From positions 124,008,331-124,072,330 of the forward strand of contig OX123183.2 of the NCBI GenBank assembly GCA_944739405.2: DNA of 64,000 nucleotides, read 5' to 3'. This DNA is from Euclidia mi (lineage: Eukaryota > Arthropoda > Insecta > Lepidoptera > Erebidae). Shown here one piece after another: positions 12,545-24,876 of the stretch. Numbering within the stretch: the first letter of the stretch is position 1; each line of letters begins with the position of its first letter. Position numbers and translations under genes: made by a program. Below the pieces are notes generated by a model. That model was given only the letters and a program-made list of their open reading frames with translations, ran no database searches and was not told the DNA's origin.

Positions 12545-12775
12545 TCTGCCTAGCGTTATCTCAATTGCATCTCTCATCTCGAGGTGTGCCTCCTAGTCCA
12601 ACCGGAATTGACTGAATATTACCTTTTCCACAGCACTACTGATTGTCTGACCGCCGCAACCCAAAGGGCGCTATCGCAATAGCAATATTCCATGATTTAG
12701 ATTAGTGTCAGTTCATTTAGAGGTACTAACTCTCTATGACGACTGTCAAAGATCTTCCTGACAGCCGGGACCGAC
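12545..12775 (-). repeat. SINE-A copy, truncated
   Basis: Minus-strand copy of the SINE seen in full at 13343-13712; shared words include CCTAGCGTTATC, ATATTCCATG and GACTGTCAAAGATC. It ends about 65 bp before the receptor exon at 12841. Confidence 0.75.
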
Positions 12776-12840
12776 GACTCGTATTATCGGAGCGTATTTA
12801 AAAAAAAAGCCTTTTTTTAATAGTCATGTCTTATTCCCAG

Positions 12841-12984
12841 TGCGACCCAAGCGAGGGCGTGGACCGTTTCTTCCACGCGCTGTACACGGAGAGGGACTCC
12901 AGGATGGTGATGCTGCTCGGCACTGCCTGCTCCGAGGTCACCGAGAGCATCGCCAAGATTGTTCCTTACTGGAATATCTTGCAA
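12841..12984 (+). CDS. GABA-B-R2: GABA-B-R2 exon: ligand-binding lobe 1
   Basis: 144-bp exon (48 codons, phase 0 at both ends) between acceptor TTATTCCCAG and donor CAA|GTGAGC. It encodes CDPSEGVDRFFHALYT, RMVMLLGTACSEV, TESIAKIVPYWNILQ. The GTACSEVTE turn corresponds to the loop lining the ligand cleft in class C receptors. In R2 subunits this cleft does not bind GABA itself, but the fold is needed for dimerisation. It joins in frame to the next exon (ILQ|VSFGST). Confidence 0.93.
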
Positions 12985-13342
12985 GTGAGCTAAGAAGCCA
13001 AAAATTCATAATTGACACTGTATTATTGATATAATTGAAAAATACTGGTGTAGCGAGTGCTTTATATAACTAGTCTTAACTGCCTTACAATTCAAAAAGT
13101 GACATCTAACCTACATCGACAAATTACGAAGATGCCGATAAAATTTTCGAGTAGATACAAGCTCTTGACAAAAATAGTCGAAACGAGTTTCTCCAGTAAT
13201 GGTCACGTATCATGGCCAGAGGATCCTTTCTCTAGGAACACAACACTTCATTCTTCCACATTTATAAATAAGTTGACGAATATGTGCATGAGCTAAACTC
13301 TGGTTGAACCGGACCGTTATCAATTTATATATGTAGTTATTG

Positions 13343-13712
13343 TGGCAGCGATAGCCGATTGGATATACCAACAGACTGCCATGCAGAGGGTATTGGGTTC
13401 GAATCCACGGCGCGCACCAATGACTTTTCGGAGTTATGTGCGCATTGAATTGTTAATGATCGCTTGTCCCGTGCCTTGGAGAGCACGTTAAGCCGTCGGT
13501 ACCGGTTGTCATGAAGATCTTAGACAGTCATTACAGGGCGTCAGTACCTTCTAAATAAACTGACACTAGTCTAAACCATGGAATATCGCTAACCCTTCGG
13601 ATTGCGGAGGTCAGGCAGGCAGTCGCTCTGTGGAAAAGCTAATATTCAGCCAAATCCGGTTAGACTAGTAAGCGGACCCCAGATTGAAACTGGGATAACG
13701 CTAAGAGAAAGA
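13343..13712 (+). repeat. SINE-A, full-length copy
   Basis: Begins GGCAGCGATAGCC with an A-box-like TAGCCGATTGG and a B box GGGTTCGAATCC, and ends near GATAACGCTAAG. About 370 bp. Other copies are at 2850-2985, 12545-12775 and 43925-44250, with head-only copies elsewhere. Confidence 0.85.
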
Positions 13713-14082
13713 ACAAGATATGTAGTTATTGTGGCTAAAGAAACTGTTTACCGAGAAAATAGAATTAAAAAAAAATATTATGAGTTTCATACCTAGTTAG
13801 AAAACTAGAACCATACATTTTAGCAAATGAATATTCCGAATAATCTATTACTTTCTTCATTTTTAGCAGTATTTTGCCACGCCTAGATCACCACAATCTA
13901 CTCTACACTTATCCCAGGCTACAAACCATAGTAACACATAATATCATCACCAAAAATCCGAGTAACGTTACAAAAAGCCCGACATTTCATTCCGTATCTT
14001 GTTTAGAATCCGGCACGTAGTCAGTTTACGTAGCGAGAGTAGGAAGTGAAAGCGAGCTTGTTTCTCTTTTTGGATTCATATC

Positions 14083-14118
14083 TGGACTGTTTATATACGT
14101 ACGTATATAAACAGTCCA
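14083..14118. repeat. 36-bp perfect palindrome
   Basis: Centre at 14100/14101, arms of 18 bp with no spacer; left arm TGGACTGTTTATATACGT, right arm its exact reverse complement. It could extrude as a cruciform. Confidence 0.95.
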
Positions 14119-14324
14119 TAACTACCAGCTAGTTGTAAAATAGGTATTTGTAGTATAGTATTACATTATCTGTGATAGTAGGTAAGTGGGTATGCACTCA
14201 GTGCAAAGCTAGATAGACAACATAGAATTTCGTCCAAAAGATTGAAAATGAACAATTTTTATTATGTACAGTCATTTTACATACGAATTATGTAAATGAT
14301 TCATAGTCAATCCATAGAAGACCA

Positions 14325-16116
14325 ACTCAACTCAAACTCAAAATCATTTATTCATTTAGGTCACAAAGTGACGCTTATGAACGTCAAAGATTAAATTTAA
14401 TTACTAGATGATTCTACATTTACATTTACTGCCACGTTCGCAATGCAATAGGTAGAACCACGAGAAAGAACGGGCAATAAAACTCGTGGCCACTCTTTTT
14501 AACTGCCAGTATAATTCTTTTACATGTTATATTTGTAAGGAGCTGCAACTGTTTCACATTGTGAGTTATCTACTATTGCAAAAGTTAATAGTTATTGATA
14601 TCATACTCAAGCAATAAATTATGTTCATTTAGTAAGCCTCCCAAAGTGAATATGGTGAAACAGGAGCATCCACTTACGTCTTTTGATGTAAGCAACTCGC
14701 GAACATGACTGTTCTGATCTTTGGTGGAACAGTATGTTCCGAAAAGTAATGGTATATGAACCTGCAGCAATTTACAATCTATTAGTTAGCAGTTCATGAC
14801 TACGAGTTACCCTCACCTTACAAATCCGATAACTTATAATAAAAATAGTAGAACAAGAATGCAAATGTAGTATAAAAGAGAATACGGTAATTAACTACAC
14901 TATAAAACTGCCTATTGACCTAATAATAAAAGAAATTGACCTAATAAAATAATATTCATTTCCAAGCGTACTTGTCGTCAAGATACTCATTTAAACTATA
15001 ATATGCCTTTAGTAAAAGATTATTTTTAACAATTGTCTGTAACGACCTTAAAGGCAAGTCTAAAATATTAGTTGGAATTTTATTAAACATTCTTATACTA
15101 AGCCCAATAAAAGAGCTATGCGTTTTGTGTAAACGGAAATATGGTACACATAATTTGTGCCTGTTCCTAGTATTAATATTGTGTATGTCACTATTCATTT
15201 TGTAAGAATTTATATGTAGTCGTACATGCATAACACTGGCATAAATATATTGCGATGCTACAGTAAGAATACCAATATTTTTAAATTTTTCTTTAAGTGA
15301 GACACTTGTCTTTAACTGGTAAATGGCCCTAACTGCCCGTTTTTGTAATATAAAAATATTTTCGATGTCAGCGGCCCTACCCCATAATAATATGCCATAT
15401 GACATAACACTATGAAAATAGCTAAAATAAACCAATCTAGCCGTATCGACATCAGTCAACCTACGAACCTTCTTAATGGCATAAGCAGCTGAGCTAAGTT
15501 TCCCTGAGAGATATGTAACGTGCGCACCCCACTGTAATTTTGAATCAAGCGTTATTCCTAGAAATAATGTAGATTCAGATGTTTCGAGAACATCGTCATT
15601 TAGAGCTATACTAGGACCAAGGTTTCTGACATTAGGCAGAGCAAATTTAAGACATTTTGTTTTTTTGGCGTTCAGTACTAGATTGTTTACATTAAACCAT
15701 TTAGTTACTTGAATGAGCGCACTGTTTATTTCGTTAAAATGTTCCTTATTTCTATCTACTTTGAATATCAAAGAAGTATCGTCAGCAAACAGTACAACGT
15801 CACAAATGTTTTTCAAGTAAAAAGGTAAATCGTTTATGTAAACAAGAAACAAGAAAGGCCCTAGGATGCTGCCTTGCGGCACTCCTAAATCTACAGGTAA
15901 GCCACTGGATTTTGAGCCGTTTATTTCAACACATTGAATTCTGTCACTTAAGTATGACTTAATGACTTCCAATGCTTTAGTCTGTACGCCGTAATGTCTA
16001 AGTTTGCATAAGAGCGTTTCATGGCAGACACAATCGAATGCTTTCGAAAGGTCGCAAAACACACCAACCTTCGCCCATCCGTTTATTGAATCACAATCAT
16101 ACAAAATAAATCCCAC
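14325..16116 (-). mobile_element. 5'-truncated Jockey-like non-LTR retrotransposon
   Basis: Minus-strand LINE whose RT and C-terminal frame is fully open (16116-14956), followed by a 3' UTR of about 600 bp containing AATAAATGATTTTGAG and ending in a TTTGAG-type simple repeat near 14325. The endonuclease and ORF1 are missing, as expected from incomplete reverse transcription. Confidence 0.85.
14956..16116 (-). CDS. Jockey-like reverse transcriptase, 5' incomplete but open
   Basis: 386 codons. Visible motifs in order: VFCDLSKAFDCVCHETLL (A), LGVPQGSILGPFLFLVYIND (B), VVLFADDTSLIF (C, catalytic FADD intact), NAKKTKCLKF (D), ESTLFLGITLDSKLQWGAHV (E), then the C-terminal SYGILLWG, LQKRAVRAIY and IRMFNKIPTN blocks. 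No internal stop or frameshift is seen, so this is the best preserved RT in the window. The first residues are not the element's own start; the N-terminal RT fingers and EN are lost by truncation. It lies antisense in the receptor intron. Confidence 0.9.
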   Translation of the reverse strand: MGFILYDCDSINGWAKVGVFCDLSKAFDCVCHETLLCKLRHYGVQTKALEVIKSYLSDRIQCVEINGSKSSGLPVDLGVPQGSILGPFLFLVYINDLPFYLKNICDVVLFADDTSLIFKVDRNKEHFNEINSALIQVTKWFNVNNLVLNAKKTKCLKFALPNVRNLGPSIALNDDVLETSESTLFLGITLDSKLQWGAHVTYLSGKLSSAAYAIKKVRRLTDVDTARLVYFSYFHSVMSYGILLWGRAADIENIFILQKRAVRAIYQLKTSVSLKEKFKNIGILTVASQYIYASVMHVRLHINSYKMNSDIHNINTRNRHKLCVPYFRLHKTHSSFIGLSIRMFNKIPTNILDLPLRSLQTIVKNNLLLKAYYSLNEYLDDKYAWK

Positions 16117-18694
16117 ACGATACAGGATTTATTCCTTGTGGCGAAGTTGTTAAAAAAACTAACACTTTGTGTATGAAAATCATGTTGCGACTAATCGCGT
16201 CGTGACGCCAGTGGATGAACTTCGTACAATATTAGTGATATTATCGCAAACTCATAATCGTCAGACTAACATCTACAATCAACACGAATATGATAACAAA
16301 CTCTTCAAACTATTCCTCAGACACGTTCGAGTGCCCGCTTTGATAGCGACTATCCGTACTGAAGCTTACCTACTTATATCGACTCTAACAAATGAACGAA
16401 GCCTGGATAGACAACTCGATTTTGGGGCTGCGGATAGCAGCTGTGTCTTCACAAAGCCAACGAAAAACCTACCTTATATAGCAAGTTTTAGAGTTGAGTT
16501 CAGCTTGGAGTTGTAACAGAATAGGAGGTTATATAGTAAATCCAATATTTGAATTTGAAGTACGTTTGTTTTGCTAGTAATCGTATTAGTAGAGAAAGCT
16601 CAAGAAGTGATTCCTTTCAGTCAATCGCTTTTGGGTTCGTTTTATGTTCAGCGTCGTTACGCTGATTTAGAGGGATTTAGAGGGTTTTACGATGTATGTG
16701 TAGAGTAAAAGAATGAGAAGGTAGTTTACTGGTTACAGATTGTCGTGAAAGGTATCGTAATGGCAAGATTTCATTACTGTAATGCGCATGTTTTGATAAT
16801 GGAGTTCTACGGTATTTGCTACGTCTTCGTAGCAATATCTGACAAGTGCTGCAAGATAGTAGCTACATCATCATCAGCCCTGTATATAAAATGTCCTATT
16901 GATGGGTACGGGCCTCTTCTCACTATGAGAAGGATAAGGTGGTCCACCGCGCTGGCCAAGTGCAGGTTGTCAGACTTCATGTCTTTCTAGAACATTACGA
17001 AGAACTCTCAGACGTGCATTTTTCCTCACGATGATTTTCCTTCACCATTTACCATACAATCAACCATTCAATACGCACATAACTGTGAAGACATTTCTGC
17101 ACGTTCAGTATTTATTTGATTACTGAGGCCCAATTCTGCTAAATAAATCTGTTCAAAATATAGTTTCGATCTAATGTCAGTGTCATACTTATGTCATAAA
17201 TGGTATTCTCCTAAATTAACTGATATTTGAATGATATTGCGACTAGATCGTAAATTGAAAAATGTGTCAAAATATATGTCAACCACGAACTATTTAAGTC
17301 AAATTAGACGATGATACCATTATATTAACAGAATACCAATTTGTGAGTCGATTCAAAATAAAATCTCATTTCATTCAAAATATAGTTTCGATGTCAAATA
17401 AAATACGAGAATTGGCCTTCTGGACATTATTATGTTTTGCTACAGTAGTCTATGATGTATGCTACGCCGCCGTAGCTTTACATCATGTGCTACAGACAAC
17501 GCTACAATAGCGTAACGAATAGAACTACGGTAAATCGCTACGGTGGCCTACGTGTTCCATCAAGACTTGACCACGGTGCTCGACATTTAGATTGCGCTTT
17601 CTTTACTGAATATTAGTCAGCGGTGGTATAACAGGACTTAGTTACAAAATACCTGAGGGCATAATACAAACATACATGGGTAGAGAAGGGACTGGCTGAA
17701 GGAAGCTGATAAAGCACTGGCAACACTAAACTTTCGATCTAAGCGCATCATGGAAACTGTTATGTTTCTTAATATTTAGATACTAAAAACTTTAAATCTA
17801 TCTTTATATATTATAAAATTAATTCCCCAGCCATCCTGTCTGGCTGTATGAAGCTATATATGTGATTCCTAGGGAAGGTTTGAGTAAGTATATAATTCAC
17901 ACGGGAGTATCCGCGGGCGAGGTATATCGGAAGATAATAGGTATTCTGCCACATTATAGATCAAATCAATGATTCGCTTAAATTTAATGATTAATTTACT
18001 AAGCACGTTCATGTGCGGTCACATTATGTTTTCCACAAACAGTGAGAGAATAGTTCATATCAATATAATGTTTGATGACAGATGTATAGGGCTGACCAAT
18101 ATGTTTTTTAAAAATACACTTAGAACTTTTGTAGGGTACTTTTTAAAACATGTTTCATGCTATCAATACATCTAACTTCTGATTCACTTACAAGAGCCTT
18201 TACAAATATTCTCAAGAACAATAAAAGCAAGTGAAACCATTTGTGAGCAAATGTTTTAGTAGTGCTGGTTAGAAGTACCTTGAACAGAAGAGCATGAATG
18301 GAAGAAGGAAGGAATCTGATGGGAGTGAATGAAGCAAGGGAAATATGTCAGGATCGTTGCAAATGGCGTTCCGTAGTTTCTGCCTACACCTCCGGGAAAC
18401 AGGCGTGAGTCTATGTATGTATGTTGTAGTAATGCTGCGGGTTGTCAAACGGTGAAGCAACTACTTTACTCACTACACAATTCGTGCTCTTTTAAACAGC
18501 TGGTACTTCGCAGACTTTGAAACCTACTATAGATACTACTCAACTCTTGAGTTTCTTCCCATCTGACCGGATATCTGTGTAGTGAGGTTAAGAACTCAAA
18601 GTGTCAGTAACCCATTTCATTACGTACGTGTCGTAAGAGGCTACTAAGGAAACCTGTCACGAAGCAAAGAGGCGGAAACTTGGCATGCAGCCCA
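16117..18694. other. intron 2, SINE and LINE fragments only
   Basis: Mostly AT-rich. A SINE-C fragment (minus) lies at about 16864-17108. At 18290-18420 a + strand fragment encodes the tail of an RTE-like ORF (EAREICQDRCKWRSVVSAY) followed by an ATGT simple repeat. An 115-codon open frame at 16169-16516 has no motif I can recognise. Confidence 0.5.
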
Positions 18695-18708
18695 TCTGGT
18701 ATGCGTAG

Positions 18709-19012
18709 TCATCATCATCAGCCCTTTATACTGTCCCACTGCTGGGCACGGGCGTCTTTCCATTATGGCCATAGTCCAACACGCTAGCCAAGTGCGGGTT
18801 CGCAGACTTCACATGTATTTCGAGAACATTATGGAGAACTCTCAGATATACAGATTTCCTCACGCTGTTTTCTTTCGCCGTTTAACAATAATAGTGATAA
18901 TTAACAATTTCATACGCACATAACTCCGAAAAGTCATCGGTGCATTCCGTGGATTCGAACCCAAACCCTCTGCGAAGCAGTCTGTCAGTCTCTCCACTAG
19001 GCTATCGCTGCC
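18709..19012 (-). repeat. SINE-C copy
   Basis: Minus-strand element whose promoter head (right end) is nearly the same as the SINE-A head (GGCAGCGATAGCC, TTCGAATCCACGG, CTTTTCGGAGTTATGTGCG) but whose body is unrelated and ends in the CATCATCATC repeat typical of lepidopteran SINEs. A second partial copy is at 16864-17108. Confidence 0.8.
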
Positions 19013-19731
19013 TATGGCATGCGTAGTATCCCTAGTAGGTTAAACCTCCTTAGGACTCATATCATAATAGGGAAGTTTCCTACAAGTGAAATAAATTATA
19101 CAAGTATTTTTATCTAGTGAAACATGTCAAAATAATGGTAGTTTCATTCATCAATTAATTTTAAAACTTTATTTAACATTTTTATCGACAATTTATTGAT
19201 AAAAAGTATTCTACTTGATAGCAAAAAACTATGACGTCACTATGTCATATTTCATACAAACGCCGTAGCAAAGGTCGTTTTTGACATTTCATTAAAAGTG
19301 TTTGATTTGACTAGTTGGAAACAACCCTATTGTGACTTAATTCAGGCGAGACTTATATCTAGCTGTGGACTGCGCAATGTCTAATGATAATAACAATTGG
19401 ACTAGTGCCACATTGTTTACCATCTAGCTAGTATATTAAATAGTATATTTAAACTGGCTCATATTCTGACTTGACTTGCCTTTTATGTCGGCAAAGTTAA
19501 GATATACATAGTCAGGTCAACACTTGGATGGTTGACATAATATATATTATTTATTAACACTTCCTGCAATTACAATGCAAAAGGCGGACTTAATGCTAAA
19601 TAGTATTTTCTGCCAGTCAACCTTCGGGTGGTGCAGAAATGATTGTGGCAGGTGTTTAAACTATAAAGATGAAATATTTAATTATTTGGTTAAAATCCAT
19701 TAGCATACCTATCTATGCATATATACGTATA

Positions 19732-20351
19732 TGTCGGCGATACGCCAGGGTTATGGTGTCCAGACTCCATAATAAAAACACTCACGTAATATAACTTGGT
19801 TTATTATCAGTTGATTTCTAGCACAGAATTGATTTAAAATGCGAACTACAGTCCTTTTTATAAACTAACCGTCATTACACTTAATGTAACGTTTAACAAC
19901 TCCTTTTCAACATATAATTGAAATTACTGTACTATTAATTATAATCTAATCAAAAATCGACATTAATATTGTAATGAATTTTGCACAAAACCAAATTATT
20001 TATTTTACACGAATAACAAATTTATTTTATTAACTAAACGCTGCTTTACAACATTGCCAACAGATGGCGCTATCAACAGGATGCAAATATAAACGCATGT
20101 TATTTATTACCGTAAAAATAAGTGTCAGAATAATGTTATATAATACTAATTGATTTTACTTTGAAAGTTTCTGGAGTTATCTTAATAACTAAGCGATAAA
20201 TTAAATACCCATAAGCAGCCAATACAGTGTCTAATATTGTAAAGTAGTGAAGTTCTCAGTTCTGTGTTCACAAATAGTTATTTAAATATCAATCTTAAAT
20301 ATTATTAACATTTTCGTAACAATATAATCATTATATATTAATTTGCGCCCA
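19732..20351. repeat. LTR, left
   Basis: 620 bp from TGTCGGCGATACGCC to TTTGCGCCCA, the same length as the right LTR and apparently identical. Confidence 0.93.
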
Positions 20352-20526
20352 TACGGCCATTCTGATCCAGCGCGCTCCTCGCGCTGATTATTTAACGGTT
20401 ACAGAATAAACAGCATAACAAACAAAAATAAGGAATATAAAAATTACATAAATAAGTGTTTATCATACAAAATGAACTAAAAGTTATTTACAAGGCTTCA
20501 CCTAGTCATAGGATCTTAGCCTGAGG

Positions 20527-20850
20527 CATGCGTCACCCATCACGGGATCTAACAAACAATGCTTTACCCATGGCTAAGCCGATTACGGCATCACCGATTA
20601 CGGGATCTAGCGCACACAGGCATCACCCACATAGGGATCTAGCCCACAAACGGCATCACCCACATAGGGATCTAGCCCACAGGCATCACCCACAAAGGGT
20701 CGATTTAGCCCACGCGGCATCACCCATCACGGGATCTAGCCAACACATGGCATCACCCATCACGGGATCTAGCCAACACACGGCATCACCCATCACGGGA
20801 TCTAGCCAACACACGGCATCACCCATCACGGGATCTAGCCAACAAGACCA
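20527..20850 (+). repeat. short tandem repeat inside LTR element
   Basis: About nine copies of an approximately 32-bp unit with GGCATCACCCATCACGGGAT and CTAGCCAACACA, degenerate at the left and nearly perfect at the right. It creates an open frame with repeated SPITGSSQ peptides at 20528-20953, which I regard as incidental. Confidence 0.85.
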
Positions 20851-23800
20851 GGATCAAGGATACGCATGGTGGCCAGCCAGCGTTTTGGGAAGGATGTTGG
20901 ATAGGAAAAATAAAATTTTACTCAAACACATAAATGCAAAATTTGCCTCATAAACACATCAATACATATACATAAAACAATCATCATCGTTCGTCATGAT
21001 CAGTTATATCAATACAATGCAATTACACAGGTCCAACAACGACAGTGGAGGAGGTAGAGGACCCCCCCACGTAAATCGGTATCTGACGAATCCTCCGCCC
21101 ATACGGTCAAGCCGCTCATACAGTCGCCGATGTTGATCAGCAACAAAGGTTAGCAAACAATGCTTGACTCCAGCTCAGCTCATGCGGCATGTGTGCGCGC
21201 AGCCCACACACAAAACCACCGACGTCAAAAGGGCGGGCCACCGTCATCCATACATACCAATCAGTAAAGGACCGCTCGTCCATCCTCTACTCACACAAAG
21301 GTCAGGTCATCTGCTAGGATGTCATCAACCTGCAACACTCAAAAGACAGGTGGTGGGCAACATTTCCCACCCAAATATTAGTTCCATGAACCTTCGTAAC
21401 TGTAGATGAAATAAAGTTCGACTCTTACAAAGTGGTGCGGTCTATTAAGCTATATCTATATATCAGGCATGTTCAACTTGTGCATTGGTCTATAGTTATC
21501 TTTGCTACAACAGTGTTGGAGTCCATATTTTACGCATAAGATAATACAAAAGTAATACAAAAGACACTGAATTGTCTCAGATTCTGTCTGACAGTGCCTT
21601 TTTAGATAATCAAATATAAAGTTATCAGGATACCCATATTTTGCAGTTTTGATAAAATAGTTAAAACTAAATATATTCAAAATAAGTTTTATCCACATTG
21701 AACAGGAAAACAAAATGGCAAGGAAAAAGCGAGGCCTCTGTTCAGCCGTGAACAGTCGGACTGTTGGTGATAAATATGAAATGATTTCAAACCATGCAGA
21801 TCCAAGGATTTCGAAAATACTAGTGCTATAATTATTATTCATTTAAGAACATGTTTAATCTAATATTGAATATTTTTAGGCATAGTGCAAGCCGTGAAAT
21901 TGTTTAAATGTTTGCCAACTGAGCCATAAAAGAGAAATTTACAAGCTACCAATATTACAAAGCAAGATTAATGCCGTCTTATTTTTAAAAATGATTCCAC
22001 TCAGTTAAAAAAATTACTACAATAAACCATAAAAGCCAATAAAGACACTCAGATATTGGTATTTTATAATTAATTCAAATAGACCTTTCTTTCTGAAATG
22101 AATGTTTCCATTTATCATTCGTCCCCTTCATTATGTAATTCAACTTTAATTTTATTTGACTTTATATTTAAGGGAATTTTCTAAATGTTAATATTTATTT
22201 CAAACTGTTAACATGTGGTGTTAATGTAATTCTTATTAATTCATACACAATTAATAATTGTTTATTTGAATAAATAAACTTAAACTGACCAATCACAACT
22301 GATTTAGAAATAAAGCATGAGGAATCCATACAATTACTCTTACTTGCTAAGAATAAATATTGCTAAACGGGAAAAGACATAATATGGATTTTCACATCAT
22401 GTTCTTTAAACCCACTGATCATTATCCTAATAATCATATTTCTAACCGTCTTGTATCCCACAAGAGCTAAGCAATAAGGTTGGCACTAAATTTTATTGGT
22501 TTATCACTGGTTGTCATCTTGAATATAGATGCAACTAACTTTGCAAATGAACTCACAAATAAAATAAAATGTATTTACCAAGTATAACACTAAGGCTTGT
22601 TATTTATAAAAGATTAGCAGTCACCTGCCTTAAGGCTTTCAACCTAAAATGCTTAGAGATGGACTTTTATAAAACCTAAGTGAGTGCATATGTCCATAAA
22701 GAAATCTACTGTCCAGATCTCATGTTTCTAGCTTTAGTAGTTCGGGTTAAGCAAGGACTTATCATGGTCGGAACAAATCATTCTATACAGGTATAAAATT
22801 AAGCGACAAATATTAAGATATGTCGGGTTCCCTTGTCTTATTATATAACCTTAACTTGAGCTGCAAGTTGACAGTAACAATTTCAACAATGTTAAAATGA
22901 AATCATGTAGGCCTACAGAGTCCACAAATATAAATTAAACCTATTTTGTAACTTAATTAAATATTAGCTTTAAAAATATGTAACACAAATGTATTTTTAT
23001 ATCTACCTTCTGAATATATCTGTACCAATATAATAAAACTGAAGTTTGTTTTGTTGAATGCACTTATCTGTGACACTACATACTGGTTTTATGCAATAAT
23101 TATTTTTGTGGTGGATAGTCATTTATCAGGAGCAGTGAGCACTAGCCTAAAGTAATGCAGTTAGTTAGCCCTATGTAATGTGTAACCAAGGGCTATAAAT
23201 AATGTTTTGATTCCTTTAATGTTTTACAATTGAGATAACCTATTGACTACCAATTGAATTCACGTTCAGCACATCAATCAGCTTATTTAAACTGAAAGCA
23301 AATCAGGTAATTTATACAACGGATCTATATCAGAGCTTCAACTTCAAAAGGGCAGTTATACCGTTCTTTACTAAAAATTACATTAGTAGAACTAGAACCA
23401 CATAACAACAAAGCTATTTTGCGCTATCTTGTGTGGATAAGTAAGTTTTACAGAAAGTTTCCGACATGGCCCAACGATTAATAAACAGGCAAGAGCCCCA
23501 GCCGACGGCATAACATGACTATAAGCACAGTAGCACTGCTATGTACCAAACGTGGGTAAACAACAGTTACCTATAAGTTCTATTTGGGGTGTAACGTTCG
23601 TAATTTTGACCGTATAATGTTTATCTGGTAATCCTTACGGGGACAGTAGGTAATCGTGTAAGCACCATAATTATAAAATTAGGATGTTTCTCAAAAACTA
23701 ATCAAATCAGCTCTGGATAAATACCTCTGGTCAGTGCATCAACAACCGGCATCTGCAACCTCTGGTAGCACTCAGAGCAGAACAGCGTTCACGCCACAGC

Positions 23801-24062
23801 ACATCCCGGTGCGTGCACCCCGCGTCGTAGTCGCTCTGTCGCTCTCGCTCGCACCTGGCCTCACGTGAAGTGTGCTCGCCATATCTCCGACACACCGTGT
23901 GGTCTCCGATCAGGGTTGACTAGCGCCAAACACGGCTTCCAAGCGCTTGTCGCATCAGTCTTCAGGTCGTCATTGGTAATGGCGGCTAAGCCAAGAGACC
24001 CATAACTCTCGCGCCAACCGTAGATTCCGAAGTCTCTTAGGGGGCGTTTATCCCGTCGCTGC

Positions 24063-24682
24063 TGTCGGCGATACGCCAGGGTTATGGTGTCCAGACTCCA
24101 TAATAAAAACACTCACGTAATATAACTTGGTTTATTATCAGTTGATTTCTAGCACAGAATTGATTTAAAATGCGAACTACAGTCCTTTTTATAAACTAAC
24201 CGTCATTACACTTAATGTAACGTTTAACAACTCCTTTTCAACATATAATTGAAATTACTGTACTATTAATTATAATCTAATCAAAAATCGACATTAATAT
24301 TGTAATGAATTTTGCACAAAACCAAATTATTTATTTTACACGAATAACAAATTTATTTTATTAACTAAACGCTGCTTTACAACATTGCCAACAGATGGCG
24401 CTATCAACAGGATGCAAATATAAACGCATGTTATTTATTACCGTAAAAATAAGTGTCAGAATAATGTTATATAATACTAATTGATTTTACTTTGAAAGTT
24501 TCTGGAGTTATCTTAATAACTAAGCGATAAATTAAATACCCATAAGCAGCCAATACAGTGTCTAATATTGTAAAGTAGTGAAGTTCTCAGTTCTGTGTTC
24601 ACAAATAGTTATTTAAATATCAATCTTAAATATTATTAACATTTTCGTAACAATATAATCATTATATATTAATTTGCGCCCA
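24063..24682. repeat. LTR, right
   Basis: 620 bp, apparently identical to 19732-20351; followed by TATATATATA and other AT dinucleotide sequence (24683-24750). Confidence 0.93.
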
Positions 24683-24876
24683 TATATATATATAACAAAA
24701 ATTATATACTATAAATAATACATATTATATAAATATATATATAAATAATATGGTATGTACAGTCGAACAACTTCCCGCTAGATCACCATAAGGACGAGAA
24801 TCGCTCAGCAAGACATCGTCGCTTCCAGTGCTACTTTACACGTAAATTACATTCGTCTACAAAACCAGTTTCTAGT

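Larger units (their letters stand above)
19732..24682. mobile_element. non-autonomous LTR retrotransposon (LARD-like)
   Basis: Two LTRs (19732-20351 and 24063-24682, 620 bp each, TG...CA) flank a 3711-bp internal region. TATA flanks both sides, consistent with a 4-bp target duplication in a TATA-type site as used by many gypsy-family elements. No gag, protease, RT, RNase H or integrase frame is visible inside, so it is a large non-coding derivative that would need an autonomous partner. Orientation is uncertain: an AATAAA near one LTR end fits transcription on the minus strand. By eye the LTRs show no differences, implying recent insertion. Confidence 0.88.

Noticed and set aside
13343..13420. 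tRNA gene
   Set aside because: A and B boxes present, but continues into a dispersed SINE body and lacks a convincing cloverleaf.
16169..16516. 115-codon + strand frame beside the LINE
   Set aside because: No recognisable domain and it abuts the LINE truncation point; probably chance.
20528..20953. 141-codon frame in the LTR element
   Set aside because: Produced by a 32-bp tandem repeat; histidine/serine-rich repeats with no family resemblance.
23861..24112. 83-codon GC-rich minus-strand frame next to the right LTR
   Set aside because: No gag, pol or env motif; GC-rich leader-like sequence explains the openness.
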